Shown: piece by piece, positions 16,782 through 25,595 of the stretch
Position numbering within the stretch: the stretch's first letter is position 1
Layout: each line of letters begins with the position of its first letter
Assembly: GCA_044226205.1 (NCBI GenBank)
Contig: JBGAHL010000028.1
Location: 8,762-72,761, forward strand
Direction: 5' to 3'
DNA length: 64,000 nucleotides
From: M3007 sp044226205
GTDB lineage: Bacteria; Bacteroidota; Bacteroidia; Chitinophagales; Saprospiraceae
The notes under the pieces: generated by a model
What the model was told of the DNA's origin: nothing
The model's database searches: none
The model's input: the letters and a program-made list of their open reading frames with translations, nothing else
Position numbers and translations under genes: made by a program

Positions 16782-17709
16782 AAATTGGTATGAGTCTTTA
16801 AAAATTGTCAAAGCCAACGGCGGCCCCGCCAATGGTACGATTGCAGCTGCGTTGGTGGTTTTGGAGCGGTTAAAGCAAAACTACAATCTCAACTTTGATT
16901 CACACATTGCGCCGGGCGGAATGCAAATAAGTGGCGCCAGCGGATCGGCGGTTGCGGAAATACTTCGACGACACGGGGAAACGCGACCTTTTGCCAGGGA
17001 GGGAGGGAGAACAAACAGGGGCGGCCCCGGTGAAATAAAATCTTTGCTCAACAGCCTTACTCGACTTGGATTAGAGACGCAATCGGAAGAAACCCGAAAT
17101 GCCGTTTTGGAATCGTTTCAACAATTTTTAGTTGATCGGGTGAAGGATTTTCACAACCGGCAGAAAATCAAATTGGTGTTTGATGCAAAATTGTCCACAT
17201 GGCAAATTGTAAAAAATCTGTTAGACGCGGCGCGCAATGAAGGGAAAGACGGGACGGTTGCGCAGCATTTGGTTGGTGCAAAATTGAAACTCCGATTTCC
17301 CGAATTGGAAATTGAGAATAATGCAGCCAGCACAGCAGACAGGCCAACGGGTCGACACGGGGATTTCTTTGTAGGAGAAACGGCTTTTCATGTGACGGTG
17401 GCTCCAATGACACCTGTTTTTGAAAAATGTCTGCTCAACGTCAAAGAGGGGTTTAAAGCCTATGTAGTCGTTCCAGCTGCCAAGTTGAATGCAGCCCGCG
17501 AAATGGCGCAACAGATTTGCGGGGGACAAATCGCGGTGGAATCGCTGGAATCATTCGTTTCTCAAAACATTGACGAGCTTAGCCAATTTAAGGGGGATAA
17601 CTTGAAAGCCAACTTTGTTGAATTGGTCAGAATTTACAACGCACGGGTTGACGAAGTGGAAATTGATAAATCGCTAATGATTGAACTTCCTTCTATTTTA
17701 GAGAAATAA
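16750..17709 (+). CDS. DUF4928-like protein, probable restriction endonuclease partner
   Basis: A 319-residue protein overlapping the methyltransferase gene by 32 bp in another frame. It resembles the DUF4928 family, which I recall as a neighbour of C5 methyltransferases; this cannot be searched here. The segment GRHGDFFVGETAFHVTVAPM (about 212-231) has the Asp...hydrophobic...xVx spacing of a PD-(D/E)XK-like core, with a non-standard last residue. The gene order methyltransferase, this gene, vsr argues for the restriction half of a type II system. Cleavage activity is inference. Confidence 0.65.
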   Translation: MTDSSPLLVFENWYESLKIVKANGGPANGTIAAALVVLERLKQNYNLNFDSHIAPGGMQISGASGSAVAEILRRHGETRPFAREGGRTNRGGPGEIKSLLNSLTRLGLETQSEETRNAVLESFQQFLVDRVKDFHNRQKIKLVFDAKLSTWQIVKNLLDAARNEGKDGTVAQHLVGAKLKLRFPELEIENNAASTADRPTGRHGDFFVGETAFHVTVAPMTPVFEKCLLNVKEGFKAYVVVPAAKLNAAREMAQQICGGQIAVESLESFVSQNIDELSQFKGDNLKANFVELVRIYNARVDEVEIDKSLMIELPSILEK

Positions 17710-17710
17710 A

Positions 17711-18106
17711 ATGGCCGATACGTTTTCGCCGGAAAAACGGAGCGAGATCATGCGCCAAGTAAAATCCCGGCGCAACAAATCCACGGAACTAAAATTGATT
17801 GCGTGGTTTAAAGCAAACGGGATAAAAGGTTGGCGCAGGGGATACCCGTTAAAGGGCAAACCCGATTTCGTATTTCCCAAACAGCGGATTGCCATTTTTA
17901 CCGACGGCTGCTTTTGGCACGGGCATGATTGCAGGAATACCCGACCGGCGCAAAATGCGGATTATTGGACGGCCAAACGGGAGCGTAATATGAAACGAGA
18001 TTGGGCAGTTACGGAAGCGCTTACAACCAAAAATTGGCTGGTTGTTCGGATTTGGGAATGCGAAATAAAAAGCGGGGTATTCAACGAAAAACTTCAATGC
18101 CTTTGA
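17711..18106 (+). CDS. vsr: Very short patch repair endonuclease
   Basis: A 131-residue Vsr, which nicks 5' of the T in T:G mismatches that arise by deamination of 5-methylcytosine. The opening (EKRSEIMRQVKSRRNKSTEL), the catalytic Asp in GKPDFVFP, and IFTDGCFWHGHDC with the zinc and active-site His/Cys residues are all present. It ends with VVRIWECEI. It starts 1 bp after the previous stop. Pairing with Dcm is the usual arrangement, since it guards the methylated site against C-to-T mutation. Confidence 0.95.
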   Translation: MADTFSPEKRSEIMRQVKSRRNKSTELKLIAWFKANGIKGWRRGYPLKGKPDFVFPKQRIAIFTDGCFWHGHDCRNTRPAQNADYWTAKRERNMKRDWAVTEALTTKNWLVVRIWECEIKSGVFNEKLQCL

Positions 18107-18134
18107 CGTTTTCCAGGTGCAAAAACGTCACTTC

Positions 18135-18728
18135 CTATCTCAAAGACGAAAGGACTTTCTCGACATTCACCCCGCTTTCCGCACTTCGTAGTTTGCGCAT
18201 CAAACGGACGCAACGCCGGGTTTCTTTGCCCCGGTATTCGGCTTTGAAATGCGGTTTGTGGATTTCATCCCAGACGCCCGCCCGAACGTCGTACAGGTCA
18301 AATAAACGGCTTACCAAGCGCCATTTTTTCGATTCGGTTTGCCGCTTGTACATAGCGCCCCGGATGGCGGAACGGTGCATAAAACGACCGTCTACCAGGT
18401 GTAGTTTTTTACAGCGTTGGCCGGTGATCGGGCAGCGAAAAAACCAGACAAGCCCTTTGCCGATGTTCGCGGGCATGGAAAGCAAAGGCACACGCCATTG
18501 CATCGGCTCCCCGTCGTAGTTGTAGTTAAATTGAATGTACGCTTTGCCCGGCTCCAGGTCGATAACAGCGCAGTAACCAACGCTGGCCTGCCGTTCGCCT
18601 TCCTCTCCCCAATAAATCGAGCCGCTTTGATACCGTCCGGGCGAAAGTGCGCCCCAACGATTGAAATTGCCAATGCTGACCGTGTAGCAACGGTCTAAAA
18701 TAAGCGGGTAGGTCGGGTGTTTGGGCAT
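18135..18728 (-). CDS. Conserved island protein of unknown function (197 aa)
   Basis: I do not recognise a named family. The centre has VWFFRCPITGQRCKKLHLVDGRFMHR, which resembles the zinc-ribbon-like segment (FxCPxTGxxCrKLyL...fxHR) of uncharacterised proteins in Bacteroidetes phages and islands. The C-terminal third is basic. Two Cys in CPITGQRC could bind metal with His residues downstream. It ends 28 bp from the convergent vsr gene and shares its strand with the replication genes. Confidence 0.55.
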   Translation of the reverse strand: MPKHPTYPLILDRCYTVSIGNFNRWGALSPGRYQSGSIYWGEEGERQASVGYCAVIDLEPGKAYIQFNYNYDGEPMQWRVPLLSMPANIGKGLVWFFRCPITGQRCKKLHLVDGRFMHRSAIRGAMYKRQTESKKWRLVSRLFDLYDVRAGVWDEIHKPHFKAEYRGKETRRCVRLMRKLRSAESGVNVEKVLSSLR

Positions 18729-18756
18729 GGAATTTTTTTTGGAGAAACCTAAAAAC

Positions 18757-19350
18757 TTAAAGAAGTTGGAACGGCTCCCCCTCGGTTGCGTGGACTGCCT
18801 CGACTTTCGGCAAAACGTAGGGCATCATTTTGCAAAGGATGTTTAGCCTCTCTTTGGGTTCCAAGCTTTGCAAATATTCAGGCAGCCGCCCGATTTCATC
18901 TCGAAAAACGTCTTTGAGCATTTGCCGCAAATCCGCCGTTTTCAGGTCGTTTTTTGTCTGCCCGCTCTCCCGGCCCAATTTCTCCAAAAAGGCTTTCAGG
19001 GGCTTTGTTATGCCTGTCAAATAGGTTTCTTGCCCTTCGTTTTCGGTATCTGTGAAAACGGTTTGCTCAAAATATTGGAGCAAATGCCGGGCAATGAAAA
19101 GTTTCTCAGCATCATTCATTTTGCCGGTGTGTCGCTCAAAAAGCGGTATCACTTGGGCTGGTTGCTCGGCAACATCCATAAGCCCGTCTCGCAACTCAAC
19201 GAACATTTTTAGCGGGGTTGCCGGATCGGAGAAAACCCCGGTTTTTATGGCTTCGAGCCAAACCGCCAAAGCGTGTTCGTTGTCGTGGTCGCTGCCAAAG
19301 TTTAGGTATTGGTCAACTTCGGGGGCGGGGGCGTCTTTTTGCTTTTTCAT
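18757..19350 (-). CDS. Unknown island protein (197 aa), helical C-terminal motif
   Basis: Acidic, mostly helical. The C-terminus reads LPEYLQSLEPKERLNILCKMMPYVLPKVEAV, a motif (LxPKERLxxLCKxxPYVLPKV) I have met in small proteins of Bacteroidetes mobile elements without a known function. A weak resemblance to terminase small subunit tails is possible but unsupported. It lies downstream of the VirE_N/primase-type gene and is probably in the same transcript. Confidence 0.5.
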   Translation of the reverse strand: MKKQKDAPAPEVDQYLNFGSDHDNEHALAVWLEAIKTGVFSDPATPLKMFVELRDGLMDVAEQPAQVIPLFERHTGKMNDAEKLFIARHLLQYFEQTVFTDTENEGQETYLTGITKPLKAFLEKLGRESGQTKNDLKTADLRQMLKDVFRDEIGRLPEYLQSLEPKERLNILCKMMPYVLPKVEAVHATEGEPFQLL

Positions 19351-19413
19351 ACTGCGCGTATCGTTTTAAGTGATTTTTCAAGCCTTGCTTTTTTATACTA
19401 TTCTTCAAGCTCG

Positions 19414-20616
19414 CTAAACATTTTCACCTACCAGGGGGCAGGGTTTCAAATCGAATCTTGCAATCAGTTCTGTAATGGTTGGCGCAGTCTTTATCATTTT
19501 GGAAAGTGCGGCCTGCTGGCTGTCGGTCAAATCCCAGGCGGCGGGGTATCCATCGGCGTTTAATAACACCTCGATTGGCAACCCCGTGTCCCTGTCTGTA
19601 TAACGTTCGCGCTTGTAACCAGGTGGAAGGGCGGAACGTGTCTCTAAATGCGGTGTAGGCTGTTTTAAAGCCGAATGCGCCCCGTTTTCGGGTCGTTGAG
19701 AATAAAGCCCCTTGTACTCGATACCGTACCGCCGGGCAATCTCAAAAAGCGTTCCCAGGGTATAGCGGTTTGACTTCATTTGGAGGCAATAGGAAAATTG
19801 CCGGTCGGTTTCGTGACTATCGTAACCCGGATAATACTGCCCGATGCGGTGGAAGTAATCGCGGCCGCTTTCCCCAAACTCGTTTGCCAGTGCACTACCA
19901 ATGGCAAACCATTCGTCGTATCCATTTCCCCCGGATGTTATATCCGTTCGGGTTGCTTCGATTTGTGCGGTTAGCATTTCCACCTTTTCGGCGTTACCGG
20001 TGGTCGCTGGCTGCCGATAGTTTGGGGTGTATTTGTCCGGTCGCTCGTTTTGAAGCCGGGTATAATTGACGGCTTCCGGCCGAAAGTGCGCGGCCGGATC
20101 GTAGCTCCAAAAGCGCAGCCTGTCAACGTTGCTGCAAGCCGGGTCAATCACAATGCCCCACCCGGCAAAGTCGGCAGCAAGGGCGGCAAAATGTTCTTTG
20201 TGGCGTTCAGGGTAAGCAATAGGAACAACGCCCCAAACGCCCTTTCCCGATGCGGACAAAGCGCAAAAAGCGACGTGCTGAAAGCGGGCGATTTTATCCC
20301 GTAACGAGGGCGCATTTTGAGCAGTCAGGGCCGGGTTTTCTTTGCTGTCAATGTCGAATTGAATTAGCCCGGAATGTTTTAGCAATCCATCGGCAGCGCG
20401 GCGGCTGAACGTTCCCGACGGCGTGAAACAGGGCAGTTGCTTTTTCAGTTTATCGCGTTCGGATTTGTCAACCGTTGCCCGGATGCGCTCGATCAACGGA
20501 GCGTATTTGGCGGCAAGTTTCTCCGATGCGACAACCTGTAAAAATGTCCCGGTGGTCGGGTTGTTGGTATCACTGAAGTGAGCGTAAAAGCTCACGTTTG
20601 TTTGTAAAGCGTTCAT
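19414..20616 (-). CDS. VirE_N / primase C-terminal domain protein (BT4734/BF3469-like)
   Basis: A 400-residue protein. Residues about 1-170 match the VirE N-terminal family common in Bacteroidetes mobile elements (VSFYAHFSDTNNPT, then the Asp pair in HSGLIQFDIDSKEN and ALSASGKGVWGVVPI). That domain resembles a primase-polymerase fold. A PriCT_2-like domain lies about 220-300 (YDEWFAIGSALANEFGESGRDYFHRIGQYYPGYD). It probably starts DNA synthesis on the excised island. ATG at 20616 is used; an upstream TTG at 20649 would place the N-terminus inside the CGTTCAA repeat array. Confidence 0.75.
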   Translation of the reverse strand: MNALQTNVSFYAHFSDTNNPTTGTFLQVVASEKLAAKYAPLIERIRATVDKSERDKLKKQLPCFTPSGTFSRRAADGLLKHSGLIQFDIDSKENPALTAQNAPSLRDKIARFQHVAFCALSASGKGVWGVVPIAYPERHKEHFAALAADFAGWGIVIDPACSNVDRLRFWSYDPAAHFRPEAVNYTRLQNERPDKYTPNYRQPATTGNAEKVEMLTAQIEATRTDITSGGNGYDEWFAIGSALANEFGESGRDYFHRIGQYYPGYDSHETDRQFSYCLQMKSNRYTLGTLFEIARRYGIEYKGLYSQRPENGAHSALKQPTPHLETRSALPPGYKRERYTDRDTGLPIEVLLNADGYPAAWDLTDSQQAALSKMIKTAPTITELIARFDLKPCPLVGENV

Positions 20617-20618
20617 CT

Positions 20619-20870
20619 CGTTCAAAATAAGGCCGTTCAAATCGTTCAAAAAGTTGAACGGCAGTTAATTAATTGATTTTGAATGAGTAAGAGCGATTTT
20701 TACCGTTCAAGCCGTTCAAAAAACTGAACGATTTTGATTAGTTCGGGGCGTTCTCCGTTCAAAAAAATGAACGACCTGAACGGCAAAAAACGATCTTAAA
20801 AATTTCATTTACAGGCATTTATGTGGCGTTCAAAAAATTGAACGTTCAAAACTTCTTTTCTGACTGTTCA
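20619..20870. repeat. Array of CGTTCAA inverted repeats (iteron-like), putative origin or operator region
   Basis: Four 18-bp palindromes of the form CGTTCAAAAAnnTGAACG lie at 20643-20660, 20713-20730, 20756-20773 and 20827-20844. Half sites lie at 20619, 20634, 20704, 20776-20783 and 20843. The array fills the gap between the primase-type and DUF3987-type genes, and surrounding DNA is AT-rich (for example GTTAATTAATTGATTTTG). Position and repetition fit a replication origin with iterons, or a cooperative operator. No family is recognised. Confidence 0.7.
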
Positions 20871-22283
20871 ACGGGTTAGCCATTGAAAAACCTTGCTTTT
20901 CATTTTTGCATCGCCGAATACTGCTAAGGCAATTTGGGCATAACTTTCTCCCATATCGCGGCGGCGTTTGCATTGCGCGATTAAAGCGGCTTTGTCCTGT
21001 AATTCCCGCTCCATCGCGGCGGCTTCCCGCGATATAACCGGGTGCGGCAAGTCGTAATAAACCGTCAGGGCGTGGCGCTTCAAAACTTCCACGATGGACA
21101 AGGCATTTTCAAAATCAACGTCGCTGCAAAGCAGGGTCGGGGAATAGTCGCCTTCTCCGAAATTGCGAAGGGCAGTAAACATCATTGCCATGCGGAAACA
21201 GATCAAACCCAAGCGGTTAACCGTGCCGTCCAAGTCGGTTGAAACGTACTCCCCTAACTCCTTTTTCCAGTTGTCAAATACTGTCAGAAATCGGGTTTGT
21301 TGGTGTCCCCGCATTTCAAATTCAATCGGCGCTGGCAGTGTTTCCAGGTAGGTATAAATGTCGAGGAAGGTTTGACCCAGTTTCTCGAAATATTCCGGGT
21401 AGTCGCGTTTCCGGTGGTCGAAAACGTCTTTGAAATCGCGGCAAGGCGGAAGGAAGTAATGCAGGAAACGAGAAAACAGCCCGTTGTGAATATTGGGGAT
21501 TAGCTTTTGGTATTGGTCGAGGGTGCTACTTAGAACAACGGCCAAATGCGGCGCGTCGATCTCCCGGTGTTCGCGGCCGGTGCGACGGTAAAAGCTGATT
21601 CGTTCGTGGTGAAAGGCTTTGCGCAGCACGTCAGAAAAGCCGCCATAATCGGTTTTAAGGGCATCGGCCAAAGTGTCTCCCTCAGTTTCAAAAAGGATGC
21701 CCTGTCCGTCGTTGTCGTGCAGTAATTCGACAAACCCGGACTTGCTGTTATTGGCTGGAATGAATAGCAGTTTACTGCCCGGATTTTGCGGCTCCGGTTC
21801 TTTGTTTTCCTTCGCCTCCAGGCATTCCTGCCTGTATTGGGCTTGCAATGTGGCTGAAATTTCCTTGCGTCGAGCGTGAACCGCCTTGCCTAATTGAAAG
21901 GCCAATTTCAGCGCACCTTTGCCCGTGCCATACTGCCCCAAAATGTAGCAATACAGGTTGCAGCCGTTGTGCTGACCATCATAAAAACCCCGGACATTGG
22001 GCAGTAAACCCGACACTACCCCCAAAGCGCCCACCAAGAAAACCTCTCTTTCTGTTTGTTCTGTGAGTTTACCGCAAGCCTCCTTGAGCAGGTTGGGCAG
22101 GTTCTCAAAAACGGCATCCGGTAAACCGTTTTGCCCTTTGATCTCCAATATTGGCGGTTGCTCCAAATCGGCGTTTTCCGGTATTTCAATCGGGAAATCC
22201 GTATCTTTGTGCATCATTTCAGAATCTGTTTTCTGTACGCCCGCAACCGTTCCCCCGGTGTGGGCTTTATTTTTTGATTCCAT
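20868..22283 (-). CDS. DUF3987-type P-loop ATPase (replicative helicase/primase-associated)
   Basis: A 471-residue protein. The Walker A-like GQYGTGKGALK lies near residues 115-125, a Walker B-like ILFETEGDTLAD near 197-208, and HLAVVLSSTLDQYQKL follows. This pattern matches the DUF3987 family found next to VirE_N/PriCT proteins in Bacteroidetes and phage islands, where it is taken to be a helicase-like ATPase. Its stop (20868-20870) ends in the CGTTCAA array. Its start lies one base after the HTH gene stop, so the two are coupled. Activity is inferred from family context. Confidence 0.7.
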   Translation of the reverse strand: MESKNKAHTGGTVAGVQKTDSEMMHKDTDFPIEIPENADLEQPPILEIKGQNGLPDAVFENLPNLLKEACGKLTEQTEREVFLVGALGVVSGLLPNVRGFYDGQHNGCNLYCYILGQYGTGKGALKLAFQLGKAVHARRKEISATLQAQYRQECLEAKENKEPEPQNPGSKLLFIPANNSKSGFVELLHDNDGQGILFETEGDTLADALKTDYGGFSDVLRKAFHHERISFYRRTGREHREIDAPHLAVVLSSTLDQYQKLIPNIHNGLFSRFLHYFLPPCRDFKDVFDHRKRDYPEYFEKLGQTFLDIYTYLETLPAPIEFEMRGHQQTRFLTVFDNWKKELGEYVSTDLDGTVNRLGLICFRMAMMFTALRNFGEGDYSPTLLCSDVDFENALSIVEVLKRHALTVYYDLPHPVISREAAAMERELQDKAALIAQCKRRRDMGESYAQIALAVFGDAKMKSKVFQWLTR

Positions 22284-22284
22284 T

Positions 22285-22602
22285 TCAAATTTTTGTTTTG
22301 GTTGATGTGTTCCGCCGTGCCAGGGCTAACACCTGCTGCCGGTCAAAGCGTACCGCCTTGCCGACGTAGTGCCGTGTCAGGTGCCCGGCGCGGGCGTGGT
22401 TGTCAATTGTGGACGGTGAACAGGATAGCAGACGGGCGGCCTGTTTCTTACTGACAAAAGGTTGCTGTTCTGCTTCTCCCGGTGGTTCGTCTTGTTTAAA
22501 GGGCAGTTGGGAGGTAAGGCGCTGTAATGCCAGGATAAAGCGACTGTCAAGCATCGCCTCTAATTCCTGCTTAGTGAGTGCGGTAAAAAGTATTTGGGTC
22601 AT
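22285..22602 (-). CDS. Helix-turn-helix (excisionase-type) protein, island 2
   Basis: A 105-residue protein. The N-terminus (MTQILFTALTKQELEAMLDSRF) is the usual opening of Bacteroidetes island HTH proteins. The HTH_17 domain (FVSKKQAARLLSCSPSTIDNHARAGHLTRHYVGKAVRF) follows. ATG at 22602 is chosen; the frame continues to a TTG at 22665. It is directly upstream of the DUF3987-type gene (1-bp gap), the same place that the HTH gene holds before rep in island 1. Confidence 0.75.
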   Translation of the reverse strand: MTQILFTALTKQELEAMLDSRFILALQRLTSQLPFKQDEPPGEAEQQPFVSKKQAARLLSCSPSTIDNHARAGHLTRHYVGKAVRFDRQQVLALARRNTSTKTKI

Positions 22603-22700
22603 CGCTGAATGAATTTCCAGCGAAATTGAACCATTAGACAAAATCTGCGATTCCGTCGCTTCCAAAATGGAACTAAAAGACTTAAATCACCCAGGATCGG

Positions 22701-24206
22701 CTATTGCTGACGGTCAAAATACTTTTCTGTTTCCGTTTTTACGTCTTCGTAAGTGTTAGTGTCTCTTGCCCTGTGTGGAGCGGAAGCAGCCGAAACATCA
22801 AAGTATTTACACAAAATTTTATATATATCAGTTTGTGAGTATTTCGGTTTCTCCTTCAACAATTTTCGATTTATTAGAACATACGCTATTGCCATTAAGG
22901 GTGAAGCGTTTTGCTCAATATTGCCTATAAAAACACCCCTTTCGCTCACAAATGGTCTATCTAATTTAGTCGAAAGATGTTTCCATAGTTCCGCAAGCAT
23001 CCCCGGTTCTTTCACTATTTCATCTAAACCAAGAAGCTCCCCCTTCACCACCTTCTTTGGTAAGGCGGTGTTTAAATTGTTCTCACTTAACCGGCTTTTT
23101 AAAAACTCTTTGAATCGCTGAAAGGCAAGCGCTGCTACAACAAATTTTGCAGGGTCCGAATCTTGCAAGCCCTTGGCTGTAATTGTCGCATGATATGGCA
23201 AAATGTAACTTAATGGGTCGTGACCATCTATGCAGATTAACTTATACCAGGAACAAAATTTCTCATTTCCTCGCGGGTAGTCATTGCGAAATGAAAGCCA
23301 CAGGGTTTCGCCATAAGTAGAATATATTTCCTTTGAATTAGGATCAAAAAGCAGTCTTTCAACTCGCTCTAATTCATTTTCCACTAATATTTTTTTCTCA
23401 AATGACTTGCCAAGATTGCTTTCAAAATATCCAATTAGGGCATTTGTATAGGCATTGGTGAAATCTTCTAAAATCTCGTGCCTTCTCGCCTGAATTTTCT
23501 GAAATTCCAAACTGGATAGGGTGTGAACTTTCCAAGTTTTTATCCCACCATCCACATATACCAAGGGCTGAAAACAGTCACTTTCTAAGAATAGCCCGGG
23601 CCTTTCATTTACCCAATCTTCAAAGGAGTAAGCGAGTAACTCCATCCTTGAAATATCTTCCTTGGAAAATTGCATTTCTAACAAACGCTCAACCTGTTCG
23701 GGGGTAAATTGCGTTTTACGCAACCCCAATTCCTGTTCAATTAATTCGAGGTTTTCCACCTCAATGAGACCTTCAAGCATTTTTTTCAAGTATGGGATGC
23801 GCTGAATAAATTTTGCCGCTTTTTGACCACAATCTTGCCAGGTAGATAAAAGTTCGGTAGTAGGCTCAATATTCATTTTGATTGCAGCAGCTATTTTGTC
23901 GCGCCTATCTAATTCATTTTCAAATAAATATAATTGTGCATCAAAAAAAGATACCGCCTCACTACTCTGAAGTCTACGGCGTTGCTCCTCGAGGTATTCG
24001 ATACGCTCAGCAGGCCTGTTTAGCCGTCCAAACCTTATGTCCAGTGAATTGAAGAAATCTCGACAGGGCCCGTCTGCTTGTCCTTCAATCATTCCAGCAA
24101 TTATGCCAGCCATATCTTGAAGGGCTTTTGTGTCTCCCAATTCAGGATGAGAACTATCTATAATGGCTTGCGTTAAGCGGTTTCCGAAACGGTCGTGCTT
24201 TTTCAT
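22701..24206 (-). CDS. Unknown island protein (501 aa), AT-rich gene
   Basis: No family recognised. Soluble, helical, with a Glu/Arg-rich coiled-coil-like stretch (about 75-110: YLEEQRRRLQSSEAV) and several aromatic-rich blocks (SYILPYHATITAKGL). The C-terminal helical unit is SPLMAIAYVLINRKLL, then SQTDIYKILCKYFDV. The gene is visibly more AT-rich than its neighbours, hinting at separate acquisition. It occupies the slot between integrase side and HTH that a 450-aa unknown protein fills in island 1. Confidence 0.65.
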   Translation of the reverse strand: MKKHDRFGNRLTQAIIDSSHPELGDTKALQDMAGIIAGMIEGQADGPCRDFFNSLDIRFGRLNRPAERIEYLEEQRRRLQSSEAVSFFDAQLYLFENELDRRDKIAAAIKMNIEPTTELLSTWQDCGQKAAKFIQRIPYLKKMLEGLIEVENLELIEQELGLRKTQFTPEQVERLLEMQFSKEDISRMELLAYSFEDWVNERPGLFLESDCFQPLVYVDGGIKTWKVHTLSSLEFQKIQARRHEILEDFTNAYTNALIGYFESNLGKSFEKKILVENELERVERLLFDPNSKEIYSTYGETLWLSFRNDYPRGNEKFCSWYKLICIDGHDPLSYILPYHATITAKGLQDSDPAKFVVAALAFQRFKEFLKSRLSENNLNTALPKKVVKGELLGLDEIVKEPGMLAELWKHLSTKLDRPFVSERGVFIGNIEQNASPLMAIAYVLINRKLLKEKPKYSQTDIYKILCKYFDVSAASAPHRARDTNTYEDVKTETEKYFDRQQ

Positions 24207-24263
24207 GTCGAATTAATAATGAAGGGTGAGGTATTGCTTAAAAGTCACAAGTGTGATTCGAAA

Positions 24264-25409
24264 TCACCGCACTTTCCGGTATTGCTTCGGGTCAAACCTT
24301 CGCCCGTATCGTTTTTCATGGTGCTCGAGTTTGCACGACTCAGCGCAAAACTTTTGCCAAGCAACCTTAGCGGTAAATTCCTTTTGGCAGTGCACGCAAT
24401 TCTTTACAAAAGGGTTTTTGTCGTCTTTCGTAACGGTTGCGTTACTAACGGAGCGGTTAGGGAAAAACCCAATCGGTCGCCGGGCTATGTTTTGCGGTTG
24501 CCCGTTCGCCGTTGTGGTGGTCGCCCCGTTCGGGTTGTAAGTAAATCCGGGCGCTTGCCCTTCGTTGTCCGGGGTTGGGGTTTCGGCCGGTTGGCTCTCT
24601 GCAAAGTGCCTGAACAGGTAGTAAAAGACAAAAGCCGTACAAAGCAGGAAAACCAGTTCGGCCACAATAGCAGCCCCGATACTGTACGCCTGCATTTTGG
24701 CCACTTTCTCTGCCCGATCTGCCAGGGCTTCGGCGTGTTGGGTGTCGGCGCGGCTTTCGGCGTCTATATTGGCCGCGTCTCGCAAGGCAACCAGGTTGGC
24801 CCGTTCCTTTTGTAATCGGGGCAGGGTTCGGTTTTCGGCTACCCAATTTGCCCCGCTTTTCAGGCCGGCTTGTAAGCGGTCGATGTCGGCTTGTACGCGG
24901 TTAATATCGGCGGTCAGGGCTTCGATGTTCGCCGGGTTGACTGACCGACCAGGGAGCGGATAAACAACGCCGGGCAACTCCTTCGCGCCGTACAAGGCAG
25001 CCGCGATGGACACGCACAACGTCAGGGCGGCAACAACCCCCACAAACCCGAATGAGCGGTATTTGAGCAGGTGTTTGGATGCGATGGAAAGGGTAGATCG
25101 TTTCAGCCGTTCCACCCCGAAGGCAAAGGCGATACCCAAAGGGACTGCCAGGTAAATGCCCCACCAGGTCGGCACAATGTGGGTTAATGCAAATACCCCC
25201 AAAGCGGCCGTAGTGCAAAATGTAACCACTTGCGAAAGGCTTTGCCCGACAACCGCAACCCGGTAAACGGTGCGGTATTCCTCCGTAAAGGGTTTGTCTT
25301 TGAAAATTTCGCCTGATTGGGCGGCCGTGGTGTCGGCGTGGTCTTGCGCGTTTTTTGCGCTTAGTTGCGTTGCAAATGCTCTAAATTTGCGTTCAAATGG
25401 GTTCCCCAT
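24264..25409 (-). CDS. Membrane protein with coiled coil and C-terminal zinc-ribbon-like domain
   Basis: A 381-residue protein of unrecognised family. Two hydrophobic segments lie near residues 55-95 (VVTFCTTAALGVFALTHIV, WWGIYLAVPLGIAFAFGV), one near 115-140 and one near 245-268. Between the third and fourth lies a polar coiled-coil-like region rich in Ala/Arg/Asp (ADINRVQADIDRLQAGLKSG). After a low-complexity Thr/Gln/Pro linker, the last 50 residues carry CVHCQKEFTAKVAWQKFC, then CKLEHHEKRYGRR. Its CxxC...CxxxC spacing with nearby His suggests a zinc-binding DNA- or RNA-contacting tail. It lies between integrase and the 501-aa gene. A membrane-tethered DNA-binding role is inference. Confidence 0.65.
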   Translation of the reverse strand: MGNPFERKFRAFATQLSAKNAQDHADTTAAQSGEIFKDKPFTEEYRTVYRVAVVGQSLSQVVTFCTTAALGVFALTHIVPTWWGIYLAVPLGIAFAFGVERLKRSTLSIASKHLLKYRSFGFVGVVAALTLCVSIAAALYGAKELPGVVYPLPGRSVNPANIEALTADINRVQADIDRLQAGLKSGANWVAENRTLPRLQKERANLVALRDAANIDAESRADTQHAEALADRAEKVAKMQAYSIGAAIVAELVFLLCTAFVFYYLFRHFAESQPAETPTPDNEGQAPGFTYNPNGATTTTANGQPQNIARRPIGFFPNRSVSNATVTKDDKNPFVKNCVHCQKEFTAKVAWQKFCAESCKLEHHEKRYGRRFDPKQYRKVR

Positions 25410-25595
25410 AAGAATTTAAAAATTGTTTTGTTAGACAATTCCCGCGTTTAAGCTGTCCAGGCGTGGCGCGGGTTTTTTTATTTTCTCAGATAAGGTCGGG
25501 TGCGTAAAAAGTCGAAAAATGTCGGGTGCGTCGAATCTCAAAAACAGGGTATTTTCAGGGAATAATTAAGTGAAAATTACGTAAACCAGCCCTCT

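Noticed and set aside
18757..19350. Phage terminase small subunit
   Set aside because: The LEPKERL...YVLPKV tail is suggestive, but no large subunit, portal or capsid gene is present, so no function is assigned.
20619..20870. CRISPR-like array
   Set aside because: Units are palindromic with irregular spacing and no unique spacers of constant length, so iterons or operators fit better.
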